Positions 53,638-61,701 of a stretch of DNA of 64,000 nt are shown in pieces. The notes beneath the pieces are model-generated. The model did not search any database, was not told the DNA's origin, and worked only from the letters and a program-made list of their open reading frames with translations. The stretch is from Syntrophotaleaceae bacterium (GTDB lineage Bacteria > Desulfobacterota > Desulfuromonadia > Desulfuromonadales > Syntrophotaleaceae). The position numbers were made by a program, and so were the translations under genes. Positions within the stretch are counted from its first letter, which is position 1, and the number at the start of each line of letters is the position of its first letter. Location: NCBI GenBank assembly GCA_041390365.1, contig JAWKQB010000002.1, forward strand, positions 186,001 through 250,000, read 5' to 3'.

Positions 53638-54783
53638 GTGGGGAGACATGCGTCAGGCCGTCGGTCGACACTACAGCGGGTTCTGCTGCTGCTTGTTCCG
53701 ATCGTGATGACGGGCTGTGCTCCGGACCGCGGCTGGGAAGCGGCCCTGCTGCTGACCGACATCGCCGATGCCGGAAAACCGAGCCTGCTGAAGCGTTGGA
53801 CCCCCGAACCCGAGCGGCGAGCGGTGAATTTCAAGGTTGGCGACAAAAGCTACCAGGGGGATCTGTATCTGCCCGCCGAAGAGATCAAGTCCGGGCTGCT
53901 GCTGGTTCCCGGAGCCGCCGAGGGAGGACGCGACGATCCGAGGCTGGTCGCCTTCGCCAGTTCCCTGGCAAGGGTGAATTTTGCCGTTCTCGTGCCGGAA
54001 CTGACCGGTTTGAGGAAATTGCAGGTCGGACCGGAAAATATTGTCGAGGTCGCCGACGCCTTCTCCTGGCTGGCGTCCAATGCGGAACTGGCGCCTCAGG
54101 GCAGGGCGGGCATGGCCGCCCTGAGTTATGCCGTCGGCCCGGTCCTGATCGCCGCCCTGCAGGAGTCGGTGCGCGACCAGGTCCGGTTCGTTTTTGCCGT
54201 GGGTGGCTATTACGATCTCGAGGACACTCTGACCTTCTTTACCACCGGCTATTATCGTCATCAGGGCGAGTGGCATTACCTCGATCCCCTCGATTACGGC
54301 AAGTGGGCTTTTGTTGTCAACAATATCCATCGTCTGGAGGACGCACGGGATCGTCGGCTTTTCGAGCTCATGGCACGGCGCAAGCGGGAGGATCCCGACG
54401 CCCCGGTAGACGACCTGATCGCAAAACTCGGCCCGGATGGCAAGTCCCTGGTCGCCCTGGTGACGAACCGTGATCCCGGGCGGGTTCCGGACCTGCTGGC
54501 AGCACTTCCGGAGGAGATCCGCAAAGACATGGCGGCCCTGAATCCCTCGGCAAAAGACCTCTCCCGCCTCTCGGCCCACCTGATCCTGATCCATGGGTAC
54601 GAGGATCAGATGATCCCTTTCACCCAGAGCCTGGCCCTCGCCGAAGTCCTCCCTCCCGCCCAGACCGAACTCTTTCTGGTCCATGGCCTGATGCATGTCG
54701 ATATGGAGCCCGGACTGACCGACAGCTGGCATCTGTGGCGGGCGGTTCTGGCCCTGCTCCAGGCCCGGGACGGCATTTTTTGA
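53638..54783 (+). CDS. Exported alpha/beta-hydrolase lipoprotein
   Basis: 381 residues, GTG start with GGGGAGG upstream. Lipobox LLLVPIVMTGC anchors it in a membrane. Alpha/beta-hydrolase pieces: SGLLLVPGAAEGGRDD, nucleophile elbow MAALSYAVGP (Ser), an acid in HGYEDQMIPF and His in VHGLMHVDME. Substrate unknown; esterase- or dienelactone-hydrolase-like. Downstream is a long intergenic repeat region. Single gene. Confidence 0.82.
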   Translation: MGRHASGRRSTLQRVLLLLVPIVMTGCAPDRGWEAALLLTDIADAGKPSLLKRWTPEPERRAVNFKVGDKSYQGDLYLPAEEIKSGLLLVPGAAEGGRDDPRLVAFASSLARVNFAVLVPELTGLRKLQVGPENIVEVADAFSWLASNAELAPQGRAGMAALSYAVGPVLIAALQESVRDQVRFVFAVGGYYDLEDTLTFFTTGYYRHQGEWHYLDPLDYGKWAFVVNNIHRLEDARDRRLFELMARRKREDPDAPVDDLIAKLGPDGKSLVALVTNRDPGRVPDLLAALPEEIRKDMAALNPSAKDLSRLSAHLILIHGYEDQMIPFTQSLALAEVLPPAQTELFLVHGLMHVDMEPGLTDSWHLWRAVLALLQARDGIF

Positions 54784-55119
54784 AACAGGTTCCGGTCATG
54801 CATTTCGATGCTTTTTTCGCCAGCCTTTCTCCCTCGTGGACCGGGGTGGAGGGGATTTTTCGACGTTGTTTTCCGGGGGGGATACGGGACTGCAAATTGC
54901 AGTATAAAGTGCGGTATTCCACAACACGGCAAAGGGCATTTTTTACCACGAAGAACACGAAGAGCACGAATAAAGAAAAAAGTTATTTCAGGTTTTTATG
55001 CTCGGTCAAAATTTTTGCTATTCTTCGTGTCCTTCGTGCTCTTCGTGGTGCAGGGTTTGTGAATTCTGCTTCTTTTATTGGCAGAAACATCGAGAGAAAT
55101 CGAACAGAAAGCTAACAAG
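54784..55119. other. intergenic region holding a CACGAAG repeat
   Basis: About 335 bp between the hydrolase and amidotransferase genes; apart from the inverted repeat at 54945-55050 I see nothing in it. Confidence 0.5.
54945..55050. repeat. inverted CACGAAGAA arrays
   Basis: Left arm ACCACGAAGAACACGAAGAG at 54945-54964 and on to 54970; right arm is the inverse, TTCTTCGTGTCCTTCGTGCT and on to 55050. Each arm is a 9-bp tandem array, so the whole could form a long hairpin or cruciform. Similar CACGAAGAA arrays are known in intergenic DNA of several environmental phyla. Confidence 0.8.
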
Positions 55120-55833
55120 ATGGAAAAGAAGATAACCATTATAGAAGCGGGCCGGACTTTTGCCGACTTGGCGAAGAAAAAGGGGGATTTTGCCGACTGG
55201 GTTGCCGAGGGGATGGCCGTGCCCCGAGGACAGATCAGGGTGGTTCCGGCTTTTGAAGGGAGTGCACTTCCTGATCTGGCTGAGGTTTCCGCCGTTGTGG
55301 TGCCCGGTTCCCATGCCATGGTGACCGACCGGGCGCCCTGGAGCGAGTTTCTGGCCGGATGGCTGGCAAAGGCGGTTGAACAGGACCTGCCGGTCCTCGG
55401 CATCTGCTACGGCCACCAGCTTCTGGCCCATGCCCTGGGCGGGCAGGTCGGTTATCACCCGGGAGGAGGGGAATTCGGCAGCGTCTCCATCCGCCTCCTG
55501 CCTGGGGCTCAGGACGATCCGCTCTTCTCTGGAATGCCCCCGGTCTTTCCGGCCCAGGTTTTTCATCGGCAGTCGGTGCTGACCCTGCCCCCGGGCGCCC
55601 GACTGCTGGCGGCAAGTTCCGCCGACCCCCATCATGCCTTCGTTTGCGGCAGGCGGGCTTGGGGTGTGCAGTTTCATCCGGAATTCGATGCGGCCGTTAC
55701 CGGAAATTACCTCGACATCGAAGGTGCCAGGCTGACAGAGAGAGGTTTCGACGTCCAAGCCCTGCGGGATTCAGTTTGCCCGACCTCGGAGGCTTGGAGC
55801 CTGCTGCGAAGATTTCGCCGGCTTATCGGGTAG
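55120..55833 (+). CDS. Class I glutamine amidotransferase (GMP-synthase-like)
   Basis: 237 residues. Nucleophile elbow VLGICYGHQLLAHALGG (Cys) and His-Glu in WGVQFHPEFD complete the triad. A lone GATase1 domain without a synthase partner; related to yeast Dug3-independent or MfnF-like amidotransferases annotated GMP-synthase-like. ATG 55120 preferred; a TTG 42 bp upstream would lengthen it. Partner or substrate unknown. Convergent with the Crp/Fnr gene. Confidence 0.88.
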   Translation: MEKKITIIEAGRTFADLAKKKGDFADWVAEGMAVPRGQIRVVPAFEGSALPDLAEVSAVVVPGSHAMVTDRAPWSEFLAGWLAKAVEQDLPVLGICYGHQLLAHALGGQVGYHPGGGEFGSVSIRLLPGAQDDPLFSGMPPVFPAQVFHRQSVLTLPPGARLLAASSADPHHAFVCGRRAWGVQFHPEFDAAVTGNYLDIEGARLTERGFDVQALRDSVCPTSEAWSLLRRFRRLIG

Positions 55834-55850
55834 CGCCGGCTCAATCTTTC

Positions 55851-56528
55851 TCAGGCCTCCGCCTCGGCGGTCAGCCGCATGAATTCGGGCAGCAGCTGAA
55901 TGGATTTGCCGCTGGCGCGGATCAGTTTCTCCTCGGACAGCTTTTTCAACAGACGGGAAAAGGTTTCCGGCGTAGTGCCCAGCAACAGGGCAATTTCACG
56001 TTTCGGAGCGGGGAGAAAGACCACGCCAGTACGGTGGGTCTCGTCGAGGATGCGCAGGTAGCGGACGAAACGCTCCTGCACATCGGCAATGGCCAGCTGC
56101 TCCACCCGGTTCAAAAGATAGCTGATGCGTTGTGACAGCTTGCCGATCAGCGCCATAGCCAGTCCCGGCGATTGCTGAATGCGTTCGAACAGCCTGTGCA
56201 CGTCGATGAGCAGCAGCTCGCAGTCCTCCAGCGCCACGGCGTTGACAGGATAGCGGTTGCCCAGGTCGAGCAGGATCTCCGCGAAAAATTCTCCAGGCTG
56301 GATGAAGCGAATGACCGCTTCCTTGCCTTCCTCGTTGGCCCGGTAAAGCTTGACTTTCCCCTTCACCAGAAAATGAACGGCGCTCCCCTGCTCCCCCTCC
56401 AGGAAAAGCACCTCTTTCTTGTTGCGCTTCTGGGACACGCTGATGCCGTCAATCAGCTCATACAGATCTTCACTGGTTCTGCCGAAAAATCGTTTCAGAA
56501 ACAATTCAATAGCCTGCCTGCGCTCCAT
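55851..56528 (-). CDS. Crp/Fnr-family transcriptional regulator
   Basis: 225 residues from ATG 56528 with AAAGGAAGC upstream. cNMP-binding beta-roll about 25-130 (KKEVLFLEGEQGSAVHFLVK), dimer helix, and C-terminal HTH_Crp (KREIALLLGTTPETFSRLLK). No FNR-type N-terminal Cys cluster, so not an oxygen-sensing Fe-S FNR; it may be a DNR/redox-type or heme regulator. Convergent with the amidotransferase gene and divergent from the MarR gene. Confidence 0.9.
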   Translation of the reverse strand: MERRQAIELFLKRFFGRTSEDLYELIDGISVSQKRNKKEVLFLEGEQGSAVHFLVKGKVKLYRANEEGKEAVIRFIQPGEFFAEILLDLGNRYPVNAVALEDCELLLIDVHRLFERIQQSPGLAMALIGKLSQRISYLLNRVEQLAIADVQERFVRYLRILDETHRTGVVFLPAPKREIALLLGTTPETFSRLLKKLSEEKLIRASGKSIQLLPEFMRLTAEAEA

Positions 56529-56671
56529 GCTGCTTCCTTTCGCCAAGCTCGGTGCCTGCAAACAAATTCAACTCACTGTAACTTCCCCCGCCCTCTGAAT
56601 GCCGGGCAAGGTTTTCAAGGACTCAGCTTATCGGAGATCCGATTCTCCTGACAAGGCTTTTCAATTACAGC

Positions 56672-56700
56672 TTGACAATTCCAGCCATCCGGTAAATAGT
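56672..56700 (+). promoter_or_regulatory. sigma-70 promoter of the MarR gene
   Basis: TTGACA (56672-56677), 17 bp, AATAGT (56695-56700). Two TATGCTT direct repeats follow within 25 bp and could be the repressor site. Confidence 0.6.
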
Positions 56701-56741
56701 CAGTATGCTTATTATCTGTATGCTTTCGAGAAAGGGTTCCG

Positions 56742-57164
56742 ATGATCGACTTCGATATTGAGAAAAGCGTCGGATTCCGCTTGGCAAAGGCCCATCAGCG
56801 GCTGTTTCACCGCCTTCATGAAGAACTCAGACCTTACGGGATCACGGCCAAGCAGTTGGCTCTATTGGCCTTTCTGTGGAAAGAGGACGGTCTGTCCCAG
56901 GCCGAACTGGCGGAAAGGATGGAGAGCGACCGGACGACGATCGGCGGCATGGTGGATCGGCTGGAGAAGATCGGCCTGCTGCGGCGGGAGCCATGTCCCG
57001 GGGACCGGCGAGCCTATCAGCTCTATCTGAGCGACCGGGGCCGGGACCTGGAGCCTGAACTTACCGTTTTGGTCCGAAAAGTCCGGGAAGAGCTGTTTCG
57101 CCGTTTTTCGGCGGATGAATACTTGGAACTCTGCCGGCTCCTGGACAAACTTCGCCACGAATGA
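56742..57164 (+). CDS. MarR-family transcriptional regulator
   Basis: 140 residues, winged helix: GITAKQLALLAFLWKEDGLS, recognition ESDRTTIGGMVDRLEKIGLL and wing PGDRRAYQLYLSDRG. Probably a repressor responding to a small phenolic or oxidant. Followed after 11 bp by a small HTH-like gene, likely in the same transcript. Confidence 0.92.
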   Translation: MIDFDIEKSVGFRLAKAHQRLFHRLHEELRPYGITAKQLALLAFLWKEDGLSQAELAERMESDRTTIGGMVDRLEKIGLLRREPCPGDRRAYQLYLSDRGRDLEPELTVLVRKVREELFRRFSADEYLELCRLLDKLRHE

Positions 57165-57175
57165 GAGGAGGAACC

Positions 57176-57409
57176 ATGGACAGTGCACGCTTCAAACATC
57201 TTCAGCACCTGATCGGCTATGACAATGAGCAGATGGCAAGGATGTTGCGGGTCGATCCGGACGTGGTGACGGATTTTCGCTCCGGAGTTCGCACCCTGCC
57301 CGACGGACTGGCCGCTGAACTCGAGCTCTTCGTCGACTGGGCCAGCGAGGTGGGGGATACGGCCGTCAAGAAAGATCTGGCCAGAAAGCATCTGAAATCC
57401 GATGGATGA
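57176..57409 (+). CDS. Small hypothetical protein, possible DNA-binding
   Basis: 77 residues, GAGGAGG before ATG 57176. Central segment NEQMARMLRVDPDVVTDFRS has helix-turn-helix (XRE-like) spacing; the rest is acidic helical sequence. No known family recognised. It may modulate the MarR protein or act alone. Confidence 0.65.
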   Translation: MDSARFKHLQHLIGYDNEQMARMLRVDPDVVTDFRSGVRTLPDGLAAELELFVDWASEVGDTAVKKDLARKHLKSDG

Positions 57410-57593
57410 GCGCGGCAGGGGCGCTTAGACGAGTTAGCAGGAGATTTTTGAATTTCGAAAATTTAATCTTTTTCTGTTTGCGTTAGCATCCGATAAAGAA
57501 TAGATTTATTGTCTGATTCTGCCTGCCGACTCCGAAGTCTTGATCCCTCCGGGGCCACTGATGCCGATACATTCAAGATGCCGCCATAGGAGC

Positions 57594-59530
57594 ATGTCTT
57601 TTCGGAAAAACCTCGTTTTCTGTTGTCTCTTCCTGCTCCTCGCCCTTGTCGAACCTGTCGCAGCCCAAGATTTCTCAGACCTGCCCGAGGGGACGGTGTC
57701 TTGTGGTTTATTCTTCCTGCTGGGGCTCTCCCTGGGCTTTCTGGTGCTTGGGAAACCGATTTTTCTTTTCCGCTCCAACGCCCATTCCCGTCCGTCGGAG
57801 GAGGTTTCAACGGCCGGGAAGCTGGCAAAACCGATGCGGATGGAAGGCTGCCACCATCTCGATGAGGCACGCCTGGAAGCCCTGGTTGCGCTGAACCATA
57901 TGGCCTCCGAGCCGCTGGAAAACATCCTCCATTTCATCGTAGCTTCGGCGTGCACCCTCAGTAGCAGCGACAAGGGATATCTGGCCCTGGTCGATGAAAC
58001 CGATGGAACCTTCACCAAGTTCGGCTGGATCAACCGACCCTTTTTTCAGGAATGTGCCCTGCAGGGAGCAGCCTCAAGCCACTCTGTCGAGGCTGCCGGT
58101 CATTGGGCCCAGTCGGCGCGTTCGGGGAAGCCAATCATCATGAACGACTATGGAAGTGTCCAGGGCCGCGGAGAACGTCTTCCCCAGGGCCACGTTTCCA
58201 TAACGCGCTTCATGAGCGTCCCGCTGCTTGATCAGGACAAGGTATTCGCCGTGCTTGGAGTCTGCAACAAGCCCGGACCTTACGACCAGGCCGACATTCG
58301 GCAGCTGACCCTGCTGGGGCAGTGGCTTCTGCGGCTGCTGGAAGGGAAGCGGGTCGTAAGGGAATTGAGCGAAAGTCGGCAGGAATACATAAGTCTGTAC
58401 CAGCAGTTTCAGATCCTTCTGGACGGGATTCCGGACTGTCTGTTTCTGCTCGAGTCCGATATGAAAATCGTCTGGGGAAACAAGGCGGCCGCCAGTCTCA
58501 TGGGTTTGGATGGGAGTGAGCTCCAGGGGAAGACCTGTTTCTGCCTGTTGGCCAAGCGATCGGACATCTGTTCCGACTGCCCGGTAGCGCAATGCTTCAC
58601 CAGCGGCCGGACCGAAGAAGGACTGTTTACTGCGGAACAGGGTAGAATTTTTGGAATAAAGGCTTTCCCTCTAAAAAAGCCCGACGGAGCGGTCGAGAAT
58701 GTGATCACGTTGGCCTCGGATATAACCGAAAAAATGCGTTTTCGGCGAGAGGCGGAACAGGCCGGCCGCTTGGCTTCGCTGGGACAGCTGGCTGCCGGCG
58801 TAGCTCACGAAATCAACAATCCCAACGGAGTTCTGTCGCTCAATACGAAAATTCTTGCGGATTTTTTTCCGAAATTCTGCCCGATCTGTCCCGGTGCCTC
58901 CAGGAGCGCGGTATCGAGAGTGTGGGCGGTCTCGATGTTCCGGCATTGGAAATGGAAATTCCCCAGATATTGGCAGACATGGGGGACAGCTGCAGGCGAA
59001 TCAGCCGCATTGTCAATGATCTGAAGGATTTCGTGCGCACCGACTCGGAGCATACCTATGAGCTTGTCGACCTGAACCAGGTTGCGTCCACCACCGTCCG
59101 TCTCACATTCAGTCTGGTCAAAAAGTCCACAGTGCATTTCCGGTTCGATCCCGCCCCATCGCTGCCGCCGATCAAAGGAAATTTTCAGCAGTTGGAGCAG
59201 GTGATCATCAATCTCATCGTCAATGCCTGCCAGGCACTGCAGAAAAAGAGTCAGGGGATCCTTCTGAAAACGCACTATGATGAAAAAAACCGGTGTTGCG
59301 TTGTGGAGGTTTCCGATCAGGGCGAGGGGATCGATCCCCATCTGCTGCCCCATATCACCGAACCTTTTTTCACCACCAAACGGCACAAGGGCGGAACCGG
59401 GCTTGGTCTTTCCGTGTCATCACGCATCGCGGCCGAGCATGGCGGAAAGCTCGTTTTTTCTTCCAAGCCGCAAGAGGGGACCACTGTCCGCTTGGTTTTG
59501 CCGGCAGTCAATGAAGGGAAAACGCCATGA
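57594..59530 (+). CDS. GAF-PAS sensor histidine kinase interrupted by a -1 frameshift
   Basis: A full kinase only if two frames are joined. First frame (57594 to 58868): signal/TM segments, a GAF domain (YLALVDETDG to VLGVCNKPGPYD), a PAS with a Cys cluster (CFCLLAKRSDICSDCP), and the His box GQLAAGVAHEINNP. At 58862-58868 lies TTTTTTT in the T_TTT_TTT register. A -1 shift there leads to SEILPDLSRCLQERGIESVG and the ATPase domain (INLIVNACQAL, DQGEGID, GTGLGLS). Without it the protein ends in nonsense at 59024. Whether this is a programmed shift, a mutation or a read error cannot be decided here. Stop overlaps the response-regulator ATG. The exact start (57594 or 57561) is unsure. Confidence 0.78.
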
Positions 59531-60948
59531 ACCCGATGCAGTATCCGGAAGAGCCGGTACTCCTGGTGGATGACGAACCGGCCTGGTTGCGCAGCCTCTC
59601 CTTTACCCTGAAAAAGGAGGCCGGCATCAGAAACGTCATCCGCTGCGATGACAGCCTCAAGGTGAAGGAGCTCCTTTCCACTCTGAAATTCAGCCTGGTG
59701 CTGATCGATCTGAACATGCCCGGCCTTTCGGGTGAGGAGCTGCTGGGAATGATCGTCAGGGACCATCCCGAGGTTCCTGTCATCGTTGTCAGCGGCGTCA
59801 ACCAGGTGGAGACGGCGGTTCGTTGCATGCGTCATGGAGCCCGGGACTATTTCATCAAATCCGAGGAGATCGAGCGGCTGATCGCCAGCATTCATCGCAA
59901 CCTGGAGTTCCGGTCATTGCAGCAGGAAAATACACGCCTCAAGGAACGGGTTCTGCAGGATCGGCTGGAGAATCCCGGGGCCTTTGAATCCATCATTACC
60001 GGCAGCCGGAAGATGCGGGCCGTGTTCAAATACATGGAGGCGGTGGCACCGAGCCCGGAACCCCTGCTGATTACCGGGGAAAGCGGTGTGGGAAAAGAAT
60101 TGATCGCCAGGGCGATGCATGACCTGCGCGGGGGGAACGGTCCCTGGGTCGCTGTCAACGTGGCCGGATTGGACGACAACATCTTCAGCGACACCCTTTT
60201 TGGACATGCGAAGGGAGCCTTTACCGGTGCCGATCAGGTTCGTAGCGGAATGATCGCTCAGGCTGCCGTGGGCACCCTGTTCCTGGATGAAATCGGCGAT
60301 CTGAGCTCTGTCTCCCAGATCAAGCTGCTGCGGCTGCTGCAGGAGAAGGAGTTCTTTCCCCTCGGCAGCGATCGCCCTCTCAAATTGCAGGCGCGCATCG
60401 TCGTCGGTACCAACGTCGATCTCCTCGAAAAGCTGGATGCGGGTGCCTTTCGAAAGGATCTCTACTTCCGGCTCTGTGCTCATCATATCCATGTCCCGCC
60501 TCTGCGTGAGCGTCCAGAAGATCTTCCCCTGCTGCTTCATCATTTCATCAGGGAAGCTGCCAGGGCTCTCGGCAAAAAGAGGCCTACCCCTCCCAGGGAA
60601 CTGCCGAATCTTCTGTCCACCTACTCTTTCCCTGGCAACATCCGTGAATTGAGGGCCATGGTGTTCGATGCCGTTTCCCTTAATGATTCGGGTATCCTGT
60701 CCATGGAGCCTTTTAAAAAAGCCCTTTTGTCGGCGCATGGCGGCAGCACTCCCAGGAGCGGCGACCACCGCATGCTGGAGAAGAAAATAGTACGCTTTTC
60801 TGAACAATTGCCGACTATGGGAGAATGCATCGATTCTCTGATCGAGGAGGCCATGAAACGGGCGCAGGGCAATCAGACCTTGGCGGCCGGAATGCTCGGC
60901 ATCTCCAGACAGGCTCTGGGAAAGCGCCTGAAAAAACAGTTCGACTGA
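59527..60948 (+). CDS. NtrC-family sigma-54 response regulator
   Basis: 473 residues. Receiver about 10-125 with DD at 15-16, acceptor Asp61 (LVLIDLNMPGLSG) and Lys in FIKSEE. AAA+ domain: GESGVGKELIARAMH, sigma-54 loop GAFTGADQ, Walker B LFLDEIGDL, FRKDLYFRL. Fis HTH at the end (NQTLAAGMLGISRQALGKRL). Its start overlaps the kinase stop by 4 bp. The nearest sigma-54 promoter is at 61146, just past its terminator, so the chemotaxis genes are its likely target. No PAS or inhibitory domain. Confidence 0.94.
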   Translation: MNPMQYPEEPVLLVDDEPAWLRSLSFTLKKEAGIRNVIRCDDSLKVKELLSTLKFSLVLIDLNMPGLSGEELLGMIVRDHPEVPVIVVSGVNQVETAVRCMRHGARDYFIKSEEIERLIASIHRNLEFRSLQQENTRLKERVLQDRLENPGAFESIITGSRKMRAVFKYMEAVAPSPEPLLITGESGVGKELIARAMHDLRGGNGPWVAVNVAGLDDNIFSDTLFGHAKGAFTGADQVRSGMIAQAAVGTLFLDEIGDLSSVSQIKLLRLLQEKEFFPLGSDRPLKLQARIVVGTNVDLLEKLDAGAFRKDLYFRLCAHHIHVPPLRERPEDLPLLLHHFIREAARALGKKRPTPPRELPNLLSTYSFPGNIRELRAMVFDAVSLNDSGILSMEPFKKALLSAHGGSTPRSGDHRMLEKKIVRFSEQLPTMGECIDSLIEEAMKRAQGNQTLAAGMLGISRQALGKRLKKQFD

Positions 60949-61050
60949 TAGCCATTTTCATTAAAACCTGCGTCAGTCCGGTTGCAGATCCATTCTTCTG
61001 ATTCTGTCGTAACTTCCTGTTTTAAATCAGGATTTTATATTTTTCCCGGT

Positions 61051-61079
61051 ACCCCGCAACTCAGGTTGCGGGGTTTTTC
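61051..61079 (+). terminator. terminator of the kinase/regulator operon
   Basis: ACCCCGCAAC (61051-61060) pairs with GTTGCGGGGT (61065-61074), then Ts. Confidence 0.88.
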
Positions 61080-61145
61080 ATTTTGCCTTTTTCGTTTTTT
61101 CTGAAAATACCTAATAAAACCGATAGTTTAAATAAACTTGAGAAC

Positions 61146-61160
61146 TGGCATTCCGTTTGC
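61146..61160 (+). promoter_or_regulatory. sigma-54 promoter of the pseudo-receiver/MCP genes
   Basis: TGGCATTCCGTTTGC with exact GG-N10-GC spacing, 60 bp upstream of the GTG at 61220 and immediately after a sigma-54 regulator operon. Confidence 0.85.
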
Positions 61161-61219
61161 TGAACCTGGTTGAATGAATCTGTCGTTCCTGTTGCCGTTT
61201 TAAGGATAGATGAGGGACT

Positions 61220-61636
61220 GTGAAAAAAATCCTTCTGGTCGGTAATGCTCCCTTTTTTCGCGATCTGGTCAGTTTTCTGCTCCGATTGGCCGGATTTGAT
61301 CCGGTTCTGGCACGGGATCTGGAAGAGGCAATCAATCTGATTGAAATCAAGCGGTCGATCCAGTCTTCCTTCGACCTTCTGATTGTTGCACAGAACGACA
61401 TCGATTATGGAATTTGCCTTTATGAAAACTTTTTCAACCGCTGCACCGATACCCTGAAAATCCTGGTTATCGCCAAAGGCAGCGGGTCACTATCCACCGG
61501 AAGTTGCGCAGATCCATTTTTTGCTTCTGAAAACGTGCATTTCTGTCAGGTTGAAAATCTGGTTTGTGAAACCAGGAAAATTCTCGATAAAAACGCAATC
61601 AATGACGATCATCCTGGAAATATTGAGGTTCAGTGA
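61220..61636 (+). CDS. Degenerate receiver-domain protein
   Basis: 138 residues, GTG start. The fold pattern is that of a receiver (KKILLVGNAPFFRDLVSFLL, AGFDPVLARDLEEAINLIE), but the acidic pair is replaced by GN and the phospho-acceptor position by AQ (DLLIVAQNDID). Likely a stand-alone pseudo-receiver, perhaps a docking partner for the chemotaxis receptor 65 bp downstream. It is the first gene after the sigma-54 promoter. Confidence 0.72.
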   Translation: MKKILLVGNAPFFRDLVSFLLRLAGFDPVLARDLEEAINLIEIKRSIQSSFDLLIVAQNDIDYGICLYENFFNRCTDTLKILVIAKGSGSLSTGSCADPFFASENVHFCQVENLVCETRKILDKNAINDDHPGNIEVQ

Positions 61637-61701
61637 ATTGATTCAGGGTGAGCTTTTAAGGCACTGATGATTTTAAGACTCATGACTATGGAGGCACTCT
61701 A

